Virus record (IMG/VR): IMGVR_UViG_3300022866_000322
Span: 62,001-126,000 of that record
Reading direction: 5' to 3' (one strand)
Origin: a virus
DNA length: 64,000 bases
In this document: one piece after another, positions 42,945-50,202 of the stretch
Layout: each line of letters begins with the position of its first letter
Position numbering within the stretch: the first letter of the stretch is position 1
Translations under genes and position numbers: made by a program
The notes under the pieces: model-generated
The model's database searches: none
What the model was told of the DNA's origin: nothing
Seen by the model: only the letters and a program-made list of their open reading frames with translations

Positions 42945-43644
42945 AGCTAGTCAGACAGAAATTCTGTCTACACACAAGAAGTTTTACAAGGCGTTCTTGT
43001 ACAAAATGACTGTGTTTGCTCCTGGATGTCGTAGTATACTATGTCCGGACATTGCAGGAAGTTTAAAAAGCAGAAAAGAACTGGTAATAGGTCACTACAA
43101 CTACGGTGGTAGTTGGTACAGTCCAAAAGTGCAAGAATGGGTTAGTCAAGCAGATATAACTCAGTTAAAAACGCTACAAGAAATGAGGATGCGCAGTCAC
43201 TCACACAATATTAAAGTGCGTGTCGAGGAACCATACGTGGACATTTATGCATGCACTGAGGAAAAGTTAAAAGAGCTGTGTGAACTGCTGGATAACCCCA
43301 GTTCAGTTAAAAGCGTTAGTGGTCCACAGAGCAAACAAGCAGAAACGCTACTTGTTGACAACAAGATCTTACGAAAACGTAAGCCCAAGTGGCGTTACAA
43401 AATTGCCCTCAAGGATAAAAAATTCAGCAAAGACATCAAAGAATCTATATGGAATTATCTATTAGGGATCGGTGAGGAAATACACATGCCAAACATGGCA
43501 CAACACCAGTTAACCAAAGATCACGAATGGATTTGGGGTTGTTATTTTTACACTAACGATTCTGGCGTTGTGAATATGTTAAGATTAATTGACCCAGACA
43601 TGGTTAGAGAAGTTTCCGAGATGGTACAAGTAGGTGATAAATAG
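42916..43644 (+). CDS. hypothetical protein, 242 aa
   Basis: A soluble basic protein (WRYKIALKDKKFSKDIKESI in the middle) with an alpha/beta N-terminal part. No domain recognised. It starts 29 bases inside clpA in another frame (two adjacent ATGs at 42916 and 42919). A late-type element overlaps its last codons. Confidence 0.65.
   Translation: MMDLLYWKNRASQTEILSTHKKFYKAFLYKMTVFAPGCRSILCPDIAGSLKSRKELVIGHYNYGGSWYSPKVQEWVSQADITQLKTLQEMRMRSHSHNIKVRVEEPYVDIYACTEEKLKELCELLDNPSSVKSVSGPQSKQAETLLVDNKILRKRKPKWRYKIALKDKKFSKDIKESIWNYLLGIGEEIHMPNMAQHQLTKDHEWIWGCYFYTNDSGVVNMLRLIDPDMVREVSEMVQVGDK
43637..43643 (+). promoter_or_regulatory. T4-type late promoter element (ATAAATA)
   Basis: GATAAATAG is 21 bases before ATG 43665, and the AAGGA ribosome-binding site lies between them. 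Confidence 0.55.
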
Positions 43645-43664
43645 TTAAAATTAAGGAAACAACA

Positions 43665-43829
43665 ATGGCTAAAGTACATGAAGAAGTTTTAGTTATCACC
43701 GTAAGCAAACTAGTAAAAGATGACACGACCCCTGAATCAGTTGTAAGTGCAGACATACAAACACAATTAGCAGAAGTTGCAGAACAGTTACTAGGCGAAG
43801 GTGTAATAGTTGAAGTAAGCAAAGCATAA
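43665..43829 (+). CDS. small hypothetical protein, 54 aa
   Basis: ATG after AAGGAAAC with a late-type element upstream; TAA at 43827-43829. An alternating hydrophobic pattern (EEVLVITVSKLVKDD, then EGVIVEVSKA) suggests a small beta-alpha-beta domain. Function unknown. Confidence 0.72.
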   Translation: MAKVHEEVLVITVSKLVKDDTTPESVVSADIQTQLAEVAEQLLGEGVIVEVSKA

Positions 43830-43858
43830 ATTTAATACAATCAAATAGAAAGAGTTCA

Positions 43859-44815
43859 ATGGCAAAAAAGAAACCAGGAAAGTCCTCACAGGCTAGTGCG
43901 GTTGCGGCAATCAAAGCGGCAGCCGAGAAGCCAGCAACATCCTCCCCACAGGCTAATGCAGTAGACATGATCAAAGCGGCAGCCGCTAAACGTCAAGAAG
44001 AACAACAGCAACAACAAGTTAACAGTGCAGTTCCACAAGGACAGCAGTTTGACTTTTCGAAATGTCATCTGCACATTGGTATTCCCTGTTATGGTGGAAT
44101 GGTAAGTGAACCCACTATGACAAGTTTGTTAAGATTTATTCTACTTGCACAACAGGCAGGACTTAACTGGTCTCTAGATACCATGGTTAACGAGTCATTA
44201 GTAACACGAGCACGTAACAACTTGATGGCCAAAATGATGACCAACAAGAGTGCTACACACTTTATGTTTATCGATGCTGATATTAGATTCCAGCCAGAGT
44301 CCATTCTACAAATGATGGCTTGCAACAAAGAAGTTATTGGCGGACTGTATCCTAAGAAAGCATTGCCGGTAAACTATGTAATTAACCTTAAGCCTGAAAC
44401 CAAAGTACAAGGCGATGTCTTTACTGTGGACACAATGGGCACTGGTTTCTTATTATTCAAGAAAGAAGTATACCAGAAGTTATGTGATGCGCATCCAGAA
44501 TGCAAGTACGTTGATGACGTTGGATTAGGTAAGCAATTTGAACCTACCATGTACAGTATCTTTGACTGTAAAATTGACGAAAAAGGACACTACCTCAGTG
44601 AGGACTGGTTGTTCTGTAGACGTTGGTCAGCAATTGGTGGTGAGATTTGGGCACACGGTAAAGTGTTGCTTAACCATATTGGACACTATGAATTTACAGG
44701 TGATCTCAGCAAGATGCCAGACTTTGCTAGGAATGAACACGTGCCAGGTGGTGGAGTGTTAAACGATGCTATCGATATGGCCAGCAGGGGTCAAAAGGCA
44801 ACAATTAACGGATAA
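43859..44815 (+). CDS. GT-A-type glycosyltransferase, 318 aa
   Basis: After an Ala/Gln/Lys-rich, probably disordered N-terminal 55 residues, the catalytic domain starts at HLHIGIPCYGGMV. FMFIDADIRFQP carries the DxD metal motif, GTGFLLFKKEVY follows, and SEDWLFCRRW contains the typical acceptor-side ED. Probably glycosylates a virion protein or a host structure. AGAGTTC precedes the ATG. Confidence 0.83.
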   Translation: MAKKKPGKSSQASAVAAIKAAAEKPATSSPQANAVDMIKAAAAKRQEEQQQQQVNSAVPQGQQFDFSKCHLHIGIPCYGGMVSEPTMTSLLRFILLAQQAGLNWSLDTMVNESLVTRARNNLMAKMMTNKSATHFMFIDADIRFQPESILQMMACNKEVIGGLYPKKALPVNYVINLKPETKVQGDVFTVDTMGTGFLLFKKEVYQKLCDAHPECKYVDDVGLGKQFEPTMYSIFDCKIDEKGHYLSEDWLFCRRWSAIGGEIWAHGKVLLNHIGHYEFTGDLSKMPDFARNEHVPGGGVLNDAIDMASRGQKATING

Positions 44816-44823
44816 GGGCTATA

Positions 44824-45309
44824 ATGGCTGAAACAGAAAAGCTAAAATTTAGAATTGGTTTAAGTGGAACTAACCCAGACAAACAGCCGCAATATCGAAT
44901 CGGTATAAATGGCAAAGGCAAAGTGTTTGGTGTACTTAGTACTGGTGTTAGCGAGACAGAGTATGTAGAGTTCGAATCATCAGTAACAGAAGGCCCACAA
45001 TGTTTGGAAATAGAACTGCTTAACAAAGGTTATGGCGATACTGTAACAGACGAAAACGGAGAAATAATTAGCGATTTTCTCCTTAATATAGATAGTATTG
45101 AGATAGATGAAATTGATTTAGGTACACTCAAATGGACCCTAAGTGAATATTATCCGATTTATCCGCGTGATTATGTAAATCATGTTTTAGCAGAAACAGG
45201 CAACAAGCCAGACGAAGTTGTTAAAAGTTGTGTAAACATGGGATGGAACGGCAAATGGACACTGCCGTTCGAAAGCCCATTTTACATTTGGCTACTAGAG
45301 AACTTGTAA
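44824..45309 (+). CDS. hypothetical beta-rich protein, 161 aa
   Basis: The N-terminal 100 residues are beta-type (KFRIGLSGTNPDKQPQYRIG, then TEYVEFESSVTEG), resembling small carbohydrate-binding-like beta sandwiches. The C-terminus is Trp/Tyr-rich. A similar pattern appears in the 109-aa protein at 46757. Function unknown. Confidence 0.62.
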   Translation: MAETEKLKFRIGLSGTNPDKQPQYRIGINGKGKVFGVLSTGVSETEYVEFESSVTEGPQCLEIELLNKGYGDTVTDENGEIISDFLLNIDSIEIDEIDLGTLKWTLSEYYPIYPRDYVNHVLAETGNKPDEVVKSCVNMGWNGKWTLPFESPFYIWLLENL

Positions 45310-45310
45310 G

Positions 45311-45317
45311 CTAAATA
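45311..45317 (+). promoter_or_regulatory. late promoter-like element (CTAAATA)
   Basis: GCTAAATATAG lies directly after the preceding stop and 21 bases before ATG 45339. It heads the run of proteins with capsid-targeting-like N-termini. Confidence 0.55.
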
Positions 45318-45338
45318 TAGCAATAGAGCGGAAGATCA

Positions 45339-46241
45339 ATGTTTATTGCTAATTTATTTGAAAACTATGTAAAAGAGAACAACGGCCCGGAAGTGGTAGT
45401 GGTATATCCAGGCCGTTTTCAACCTTTTCACTTAGGACACAAAGAAGTGTTTAACTCACTCCAAAACAAATTTGGACGTGATAATGTTTATATTGCAACC
45501 AGCAACAAAACAGACGGCGCTAAAAGCCCATTTAACTTTTCCGACAAAACCATATTCATGAATGCGGCTGGTGTACCTAGTGATCGCATTATAGAAGTTT
45601 CAAACCCATACGCTTTACCCCAGCAATTCAACCCAGAAAATACTATCTTTGTTGCAGTAGTAGGTAGTCCCGACAAGAATAGACTCAATCCAGATTCAAC
45701 TAAAAAAGACGGTTCGCCAAGTTATTTCAAGATGTTTGATAGTTTTGAAAAAGCTGAAACCGCAGATCGACATGGCTATGTAATCATTGCAGACGAACGC
45801 AATAAACAGATCACCTTAGGTGACGAAACTGTCGATGTTAGCCACGGCACACAGACTAGAGCCGCTTGGAACGCAGTTAGAAAAGATCCGAAACTGCGTT
45901 CCCAATTTTTAAAACAAATGTATGGCAGAGACGATCCAGAAGTTGGTCGTGTACTGGATAAGATTACCGAAACAGTGAATGAGATGGGTGGTGTAGGTGT
46001 AATTGCAAGCAAAGGGCAAGCAAAAGATCCACGCTATAGTATGAGCTTAACCAAAGACATTAGACCAGGTGAAACCAATAGACAGTTAGCGAAGATGGGA
46101 CTGGGCGCAAAAGTCACCAGTCTCGGCGAAGAGATTGCAACACTTAAAGAAAAGTGGAGTGCAAAGTACAAGAAAAGTATCGACTGTAATAACCCTAAGG
46201 GATTTAGTCAAAAAGCACATTGTGCAGGGAAGAAAAAATGA
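45339..46241 (+). CDS. NMN adenylyltransferase-like nucleotidyltransferase with N-terminal LFE tag and C-terminal Cys/Lys module
   Basis: The catalytic domain (about residues 18-170) has GRFQPFHLGH, the HxGH motif of NadM/NadR-like adenylyltransferases, and a Ser/Thr-rich stretch (SHGTQTRAAW) where the family's ISxTxxR motif would be. MFIANLFEN at the start resembles a T4-type capsid-targeting propeptide with an L-x-E cleavage site. A C-terminal module (KYKKSIDCNNPKGFSQKAHC) resembles Cys/Lys peptides often attached to phage proteins. It may make NAD or activate another nucleotide. Packaging in the head is inferred from the N-terminus. Confidence 0.82.
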   Translation: MFIANLFENYVKENNGPEVVVVYPGRFQPFHLGHKEVFNSLQNKFGRDNVYIATSNKTDGAKSPFNFSDKTIFMNAAGVPSDRIIEVSNPYALPQQFNPENTIFVAVVGSPDKNRLNPDSTKKDGSPSYFKMFDSFEKAETADRHGYVIIADERNKQITLGDETVDVSHGTQTRAAWNAVRKDPKLRSQFLKQMYGRDDPEVGRVLDKITETVNEMGGVGVIASKGQAKDPRYSMSLTKDIRPGETNRQLAKMGLGAKVTSLGEEIATLKEKWSAKYKKSIDCNNPKGFSQKAHCAGKKK

Positions 46242-46645
46242 GAATATTAGAAATTATAGAAGAAGCAAAATCAAGTTGCCCTATTGCAACACAAGACTTA
46301 GAAGTTAACACTGTTAATAGAGACTTTGCACAAGAAAAGTATAACTACGGTCCACTTAATATTGATGAGCCTGGCAATTATTGGGAAGGTGTTGCAAAAG
46401 AATGGGACACTACTGTAGAAGCCGCTAAAGAATCACTTTGCGGAAACTGTGTAGCATTCGATATAAGTCCACGCATGGAAGACTGCATGCCGGGTCCCGT
46501 GAGCGAAGATGGTGGTAGACTAGGTTACTGTTGGATGCACCAATTCAAATGCCACAGTCTAAGAACATGCCACACATGGGCAAAAGGCGGTCCAATTACT
46601 GACGACGAAGTTAGCTATGACTGGGACAAAAGAAGCAATGACTAA
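46238..46645 (+). CDS. Cys-rich protein (HiPIP-like pattern) with N-terminal IEE tag, 135 aa
   Basis: The ATG at 46238 overlaps the previous stop. Eight cysteines occur: one at residue 14, and seven in the C-terminal half as CGNC, then Cys-Met-Pro, then GYCWMHQFKC and RTCHTW. This is reminiscent of high-potential iron-sulfur or zinc sites. The N-terminus MRILEIIEEAKSS has the [LI]-x-E pattern of a T4-type prohead-protease site. No enzyme family recognised. Confidence 0.68.
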   Translation: MRILEIIEEAKSSCPIATQDLEVNTVNRDFAQEKYNYGPLNIDEPGNYWEGVAKEWDTTVEAAKESLCGNCVAFDISPRMEDCMPGPVSEDGGRLGYCWMHQFKCHSLRTCHTWAKGGPITDDEVSYDWDKRSND

Positions 46646-46757
46646 CACTGCAACAGAACAATGGTCATGCAGTGGTGGCAACGAGAGCTGGGATGGGCAC
46701 CCGTTGGTATATATACCAATTGGTAAACCTTGTCCTTATTGCGGAAATAGAGAGTAA
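46638..46757 (+). CDS. zf-CHCC-type zinc-finger miniprotein, 39 aa
   Basis: A short frame overlapping both neighbours (8 and 1 bases). It contains Cys11-Ser-Gly-Gly, then GHPLVYIPIGK with His21, then CPYCG with Cys32 and Cys35. This C-H-C-C order with HP-x-V-Y-x-x-I/L-G spacing is the zf-CHCC fold seen in NDUFS6-like proteins and many short bacterial zinc fingers. Function unknown. Confidence 0.7.
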   Translation: MTNTATEQWSCSGGNESWDGHPLVYIPIGKPCPYCGNRE

Positions 46758-47086
46758 TGGATACCACACAACATCGAACTATGACGTTTGATGTTAAAGC
46801 GGCCTGGCATGATGAGCCTCCTCCAGTTTATAGAATATTTGTTGATGGTCACTTGATCACCGAACGTACATTTGTATGGGCAGGTCACGAAACATATATA
46901 AAAGAAAATCTTGTGTGTGATTTACCGCCTGGCACACATGTGGTAAAAATTGAAAATGTGTCAACACATGGTGAATTTAAACTAAACAATCTGCTAATAG
47001 ACAACAAAGAACAACCCGAACAGCCAGGAAAAGACGGGTACGATCTCAGGCAGTGGACTTTCGTTTGCGATCTTAAACAGAGCTAA
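46757..47086 (+). CDS. hypothetical beta-sandwich-like protein, 109 aa
   Basis: Alternating strands (VYRIFVDGHLITERTFVW, then LPPGTHVVKIENVSTHGEF) suggest a carbohydrate-binding-module-like beta sandwich. It has no signal peptide and its ATG overlaps the preceding TAA by one base. Related in pattern to 44824-45309. Confidence 0.65.
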   Translation: MDTTQHRTMTFDVKAAWHDEPPPVYRIFVDGHLITERTFVWAGHETYIKENLVCDLPPGTHVVKIENVSTHGEFKLNNLLIDNKEQPEQPGKDGYDLRQWTFVCDLKQS

Positions 47087-47089
47087 ATA
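47083..47089 (+). promoter_or_regulatory. late promoter-like element (CTAAATA)
   Basis: GCTAAATATAA overlaps the preceding stop codon and is 22 bases before ATG 47112. Confidence 0.52.
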
Positions 47090-47111
47090 TAACTATTACA
47101 GGTATTAAACT

Positions 47112-47606
47112 ATGAAAACTAAAGATTTTATTAACGAAGCAGATTGTGCTATAGCCAACGATGCAGAAGTAATGCACCGAGATCACGAAGTACAGATGGC
47201 ACGTGGTCAGTTATATAATGCCGCACAATATGCTATCGAACTTCATCGCATGCTTAAAAACATAAGTGAAAGAGAAGGACTTGAAGGTTGGGTCCAAGCA
47301 AAAATTACCAAAGCAACTGATTATCTAAGTAGTGTTAAGCATCACTTAGAATATGAGCAAGTTAGCCAATCATCAGATGCTATGATGGATTTTGTTCCAG
47401 AAGGTGCAGAATATGCAATGGACAAGATACTAGACGAAACAGCAAGTGCAGGTGCCACAGGTGCAGGCTCTGTTGCTACAGCACCAACTGGTGATGGTGG
47501 TACAGGATTTGAAAAAGCAATTGGTCTTGGTAGAACACCGAACACCTACAAAAACAGTAGCAAGCAGGGCAAAGTTAAATTTGGCAAAGGCGTGTACAAC
47601 AAATGA
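47112..47606 (+). CDS. hypothetical protein with capsid-targeting-like N-terminus, 164 aa
   Basis: MKTKDFINEADC closely resembles the capsid-targeting propeptide of T4 internal protein III (MKTYQEFIAEA), with I-N-E followed by A as a prohead-protease site. The middle is helical (QLYNAAQYAIELHRMLKNI), and the C-terminal third is Gly/Ala/Thr-rich with a basic end. A late-type element precedes it. Best interpreted as a possible internal head protein; no domain recognised. Confidence 0.7.
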   Translation: MKTKDFINEADCAIANDAEVMHRDHEVQMARGQLYNAAQYAIELHRMLKNISEREGLEGWVQAKITKATDYLSSVKHHLEYEQVSQSSDAMMDFVPEGAEYAMDKILDETASAGATGAGSVATAPTGDGGTGFEKAIGLGRTPNTYKNSSKQGKVKFGKGVYNK

Positions 47607-48160
47607 GCTCGATGAAAGATCTACTGGAAAAAATGGACGACAACTATCCATTTGCTGGCGAAAAGGCAACGCCTAAACAAATACCTGGTGATCAAGTTCG
47701 TGGTACAGACGCAGTTAAGATTGCCAAGCGTACAGTTCCTTACCAAAAGCACCCACTCCAGGGAAAACTTGTAGGTGGTGGTGCCGCTGAAGAGTCTGTA
47801 GAGCAAATCGCAGAACAGTTACGCAAAGAGCTTGAAGAGTATGGTGCTCCTGGATCAGGGATGAGCCGTGGGTCAAGTATGGACCGAACAGAAGTTTCAC
47901 AGTTACGCAGAGATCAAAAAGCACAACAACAGCAAGCTGATTCGCAAGAAGATAATCTTGAAAAACAAATTAAGGGGTTGACACAGCAATCACTGGCAGT
48001 ATCAAAACAACCAGTGGCTCCACCTAATCCAAACGATCCAGCATCTGTTGCACAGTTTGCCGCGGCAAGTAATCAAAAGAGGGCAGAGAAGCAACAACTA
48101 GCACTGCAAAGAAGAGCTCTTAACCAACAGAAGAAACAGTTCACTCAGTATAGCGAGTAA
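47603..48160 (+). CDS. Gln-rich helical protein, 185 aa, possible head protein
   Basis: The start (MSSMKDLLEKMDDN) again contains an L-L-E tripeptide near the N-terminus. The central and C-terminal parts are Gln/Lys-rich helix (LRRDQKAQQQQADSQEDNLE), likely a coiled coil. It overlaps the preceding gene by an ATGA junction. Composition is like scaffold or core proteins, but no family is recognised. Confidence 0.65.
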   Translation: MSSMKDLLEKMDDNYPFAGEKATPKQIPGDQVRGTDAVKIAKRTVPYQKHPLQGKLVGGGAAEESVEQIAEQLRKELEEYGAPGSGMSRGSSMDRTEVSQLRRDQKAQQQQADSQEDNLEKQIKGLTQQSLAVSKQPVAPPNPNDPASVAQFAAASNQKRAEKQQLALQRRALNQQKKQFTQYSE

Positions 48161-48165
48161 TCACA

Positions 48166-48957
48166 GTGTATATTAATAACTTCACAAAAAATAAAAAGCA
48201 AAAGCCAGCACCTATTGTAGATAAGTCTACACAATATCAACTTGATAGAAATGCAAATCTTGCAACTGGCACAATAGGTGATGCATATGGTTCACTTAGT
48301 CAACCAAAAAGCACTACGCCACAAGCATATACTCCCCCAGTTAAGACAGTAACAAAGGGGTCAAAGCAAACAGTAAAACCAGTTAAGTTTAATCCCAGGG
48401 GCGGACCCATAATTGCACGTAATGGATCAAAGCAAACAGCAGGATCAACGCAAACAGTAAAACCAGTTAAGTTTAATCCCAGGGGCGGACCCATAATTGC
48501 ACGTGAAGAAATGGAAGAGTTTATAGAGTTTATTGATTCACACGACAATGAAATTATGACCGAAGCACAGTTTGATGAAGCCGCAGGTGAGAAAGACGCT
48601 TGCTACCATAAGGTCAAGAGTCGTTACAAAGTGTGGCCTAGTGCATACGCAAGTGGTGCATTAGTACAGTGCCGTAAAAAAGGTGCTAAGAACTGGGGCA
48701 ACAGTAAAAAGAAAAGCAACGAAAATGTAGAAATGGATAGCAAATTGGATGTTGACAAGTTGTTAACTAGCCTTAGAAATAGTAAAACCACTAATAGTGA
48801 CAGACTTGCAGATGCAATTGAAATGCGGTTCATGCATAACATGACCTTTAAAGAGATAGGTGAAGAATTAAATGTTGGTCCTAGTAGAGCCGCTACGATT
48901 ATTGAAAAGGCACTACGTTTGCTAAGGTGGCATGCCGCTAGGTCACCTGGGTCGTAA
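48166..48957 (+). CDS. multi-domain protein with C-terminal sigma-70 region 4-like HTH
   Basis: Starts at GTG 48166, so the start is uncertain. Order: basic disordered N-terminus with two identical 18-residue repeats (QTVKPVKFNPRGGPIIAR), an acidic linker, a Cys-bearing basic module (ACYHKVKSRYKVWPSAYASG, then LVQCRKKGAKNWG), and a C-terminal domain of about 60 residues. The latter reads RLADAIEMRFMHNMTFKEI, then GEELNVGPSRAATIIEKALR, matching the helix-turn-helix of sigma region 4.2. It could contact DNA or RNA polymerase, but no region 2 is present, so it is not a complete sigma factor. Confidence 0.72.
   Translation: MYINNFTKNKKQKPAPIVDKSTQYQLDRNANLATGTIGDAYGSLSQPKSTTPQAYTPPVKTVTKGSKQTVKPVKFNPRGGPIIARNGSKQTAGSTQTVKPVKFNPRGGPIIAREEMEEFIEFIDSHDNEIMTEAQFDEAAGEKDACYHKVKSRYKVWPSAYASGALVQCRKKGAKNWGNSKKKSNENVEMDSKLDVDKLLTSLRNSKTTNSDRLADAIEMRFMHNMTFKEIGEELNVGPSRAATIIEKALRLLRWHAARSPGS
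48367..48504 (+). repeat. exact 54-bp direct repeat
   Basis: The 54 bases at 48367-48420 recur identically at 48451-48504, offset by 84 bases (28 codons), so the reading frame is kept. The encoded unit is QTVKPVKFNPRGGPIIAR. Lack of any silent change indicates a recent duplication. Confidence 0.9.
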
Positions 48958-48985
48958 AAAAAACTTAATTAGGCATAGAATAGAA

Positions 48986-49588
48986 ATGAGACTAACAGAC
49001 TTTATCACAGAAAAATGCTGGAAAGGCTACGAAAAGAAGGGCATGAAAACCATGTTCGGCAAACGTGTGCCTAACTGTGTTAAAAATGAATCTGCAGATG
49101 CAGTATCACTAGACGAGCATGGCAACTTGATATTTGAAGATGGTGTTAGTGAAGACCTAAAGAAATGGTTCAAAGAGAAGTGGGTCCGCTTTGGTCCAGA
49201 TGGTAAGATACGTGGCGACTGTGCGAGAGGATCAAGCAAAGAAGGTAAGCCAAAGTGTTTACCACAATCAAAAGCACAAGCACTAGGCAAGAAAGGCCGT
49301 TCAAGCAGTGCGGCTAAAAAGCGTAGAGAAGATCCCAAAAAGAATCGCAAAGGCAAAGCCAAGAACGTTGCTACTAAGACACGTGGTATGAAAGAACAAG
49401 GACCACCTGATTACAGCACTGGTAAGTCAGCTGATCAAAAAGGAATAAGCCCTAGGACAGTTGGTAAAGTAATACTAGACCCAGAAGGTACTGCACGAGA
49501 GGCTGGCGGTAGGGTATTACAAAAAGGCATGAATGCAGTTAAGTGCGCAATTACCCAAGATCCAACCTACTGCAACCTATCCAAATAA
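48986..49588 (+). CDS. Lys-rich protein with Cys modules and capsid-targeting-like N-terminus, 200 aa
   Basis: ATG at 48986 gives MRLTDFITEKCWKGYEKKG, with I-T-E as in T4-type capsid-targeting propeptides; an ATG at 48932 would overlap the previous gene and bury this motif. Two basic Cys modules follow: CWKGYEKKG...PNCVKN and RGDCARGSSKEGKPKCLPQS. The middle is extremely Lys/Arg-rich (KKRREDPKKNRKGKAKNVA) and could bind DNA. A good candidate for a DNA-associated internal head protein. Confidence 0.7.
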   Translation: MRLTDFITEKCWKGYEKKGMKTMFGKRVPNCVKNESADAVSLDEHGNLIFEDGVSEDLKKWFKEKWVRFGPDGKIRGDCARGSSKEGKPKCLPQSKAQALGKKGRSSSAAKKRREDPKKNRKGKAKNVATKTRGMKEQGPPDYSTGKSADQKGISPRTVGKVILDPEGTAREAGGRVLQKGMNAVKCAITQDPTYCNLSK

Positions 49589-49601
49589 TATCCTAAACCT
49601 C

Positions 49602-49630
49602 TTGTTTTATTAGTTCAGATACTGTATAAT
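49602..49630 (+). promoter_or_regulatory. sigma-70-type promoter (TTGTTT-17-TATAAT)
   Basis: TTGTTT (49602-49607) and a perfect TATAAT (49625-49630) are 17 bases apart, 28 bases before ATG 49659, whose CAGGAG ribosome-binding site follows. It heads the polymerase block. Confidence 0.62.
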
Positions 49631-49658
49631 AGTATACTTTACTAACAGGAGATCAGTA

Positions 49659-49919
49659 ATGTCATCAAGAATGTTCAGTTCAGAGCAAAAAGCAAAACTC
49701 ACACAGGTTGTTAACGAAGGTATTGCAGTAATGCAAGAAGTAGAAGATCTCAGCGCAGGTTTGAGTGATACAATCAAAGCAGTTGCAGAAGAAATGGAAA
49801 TTAAACCCAGTATTCTTAAGAAAGCTGTGCGTATTGCATTTAAATCCAAACTCACAGACGAAAACGCTGATCACGAAGATCTAAACACGATTCTCGAAAC
49901 TGTCGGCCGTACCCTTTAA
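49659..49919 (+). CDS. small helical protein, possibly DsbA-like DNA-binding, 86 aa
   Basis: The all-alpha product (MFSSEQKAKLTQVVNEG, then LSDTIKAVAEEMEIKPSILK, ending TILETVGRTL) has size and helical layout like T4 DsbA, a double-stranded-DNA-binding protein of late transcription. The similarity is weak and by eye. CAGGAG precedes the ATG and a sigma-70-like promoter lies upstream. Confidence 0.65.
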   Translation: MSSRMFSSEQKAKLTQVVNEGIAVMQEVEDLSAGLSDTIKAVAEEMEIKPSILKKAVRIAFKSKLTDENADHEDLNTILETVGRTL

Positions 49920-49928
49920 TTGAAAAAC

Positions 49929-50201
49929 ATGAAGAAGTTTTGGGTCAGCAGTTACACAAGTGATCGCACAGCATTTTATCTCGAGCTGATTAGTTTTATA
50001 ACAACTGTCGGTGCAAGTGCTTTATTGGCCGCAACAGCAGATTCTCCCAACATGCTCTTGGTATACCCTGGTTTCTTTGTAGGGTGTATCACAGGTGCAA
50101 TTGCATATCTACGTAGAAGTTTACCTTTTCCGTTTTTATTGACCAGCTGGTTCGCATGTGTTAACATATTCGGATACGGTGTAGCATCAGGATGGTGGTA
50201 A
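49929..50201 (+). CDS. small membrane protein, 90 aa
   Basis: Three hydrophobic segments (about 18-36, 42-60, 67-88 counting from ATG 49929) ending GYGVASGWW. A TTG at 49920 would add three residues; neither start has a clear ribosome-binding site. It ends two bases before the DNA polymerase start. Function unknown. Confidence 0.62.
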   Translation: MKKFWVSSYTSDRTAFYLELISFITTVGASALLAATADSPNMLLVYPGFFVGCITGAIAYLRRSLPFPFLLTSWFACVNIFGYGVASGWW

Positions 50202-50202
50202 T

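Noticed and set aside
48166-48957. Complete sigma factor (gp55-like)
   Set aside because: Only a region 4-like helix-turn-helix is visible; no region 2 sequence was found in the rest of the protein.
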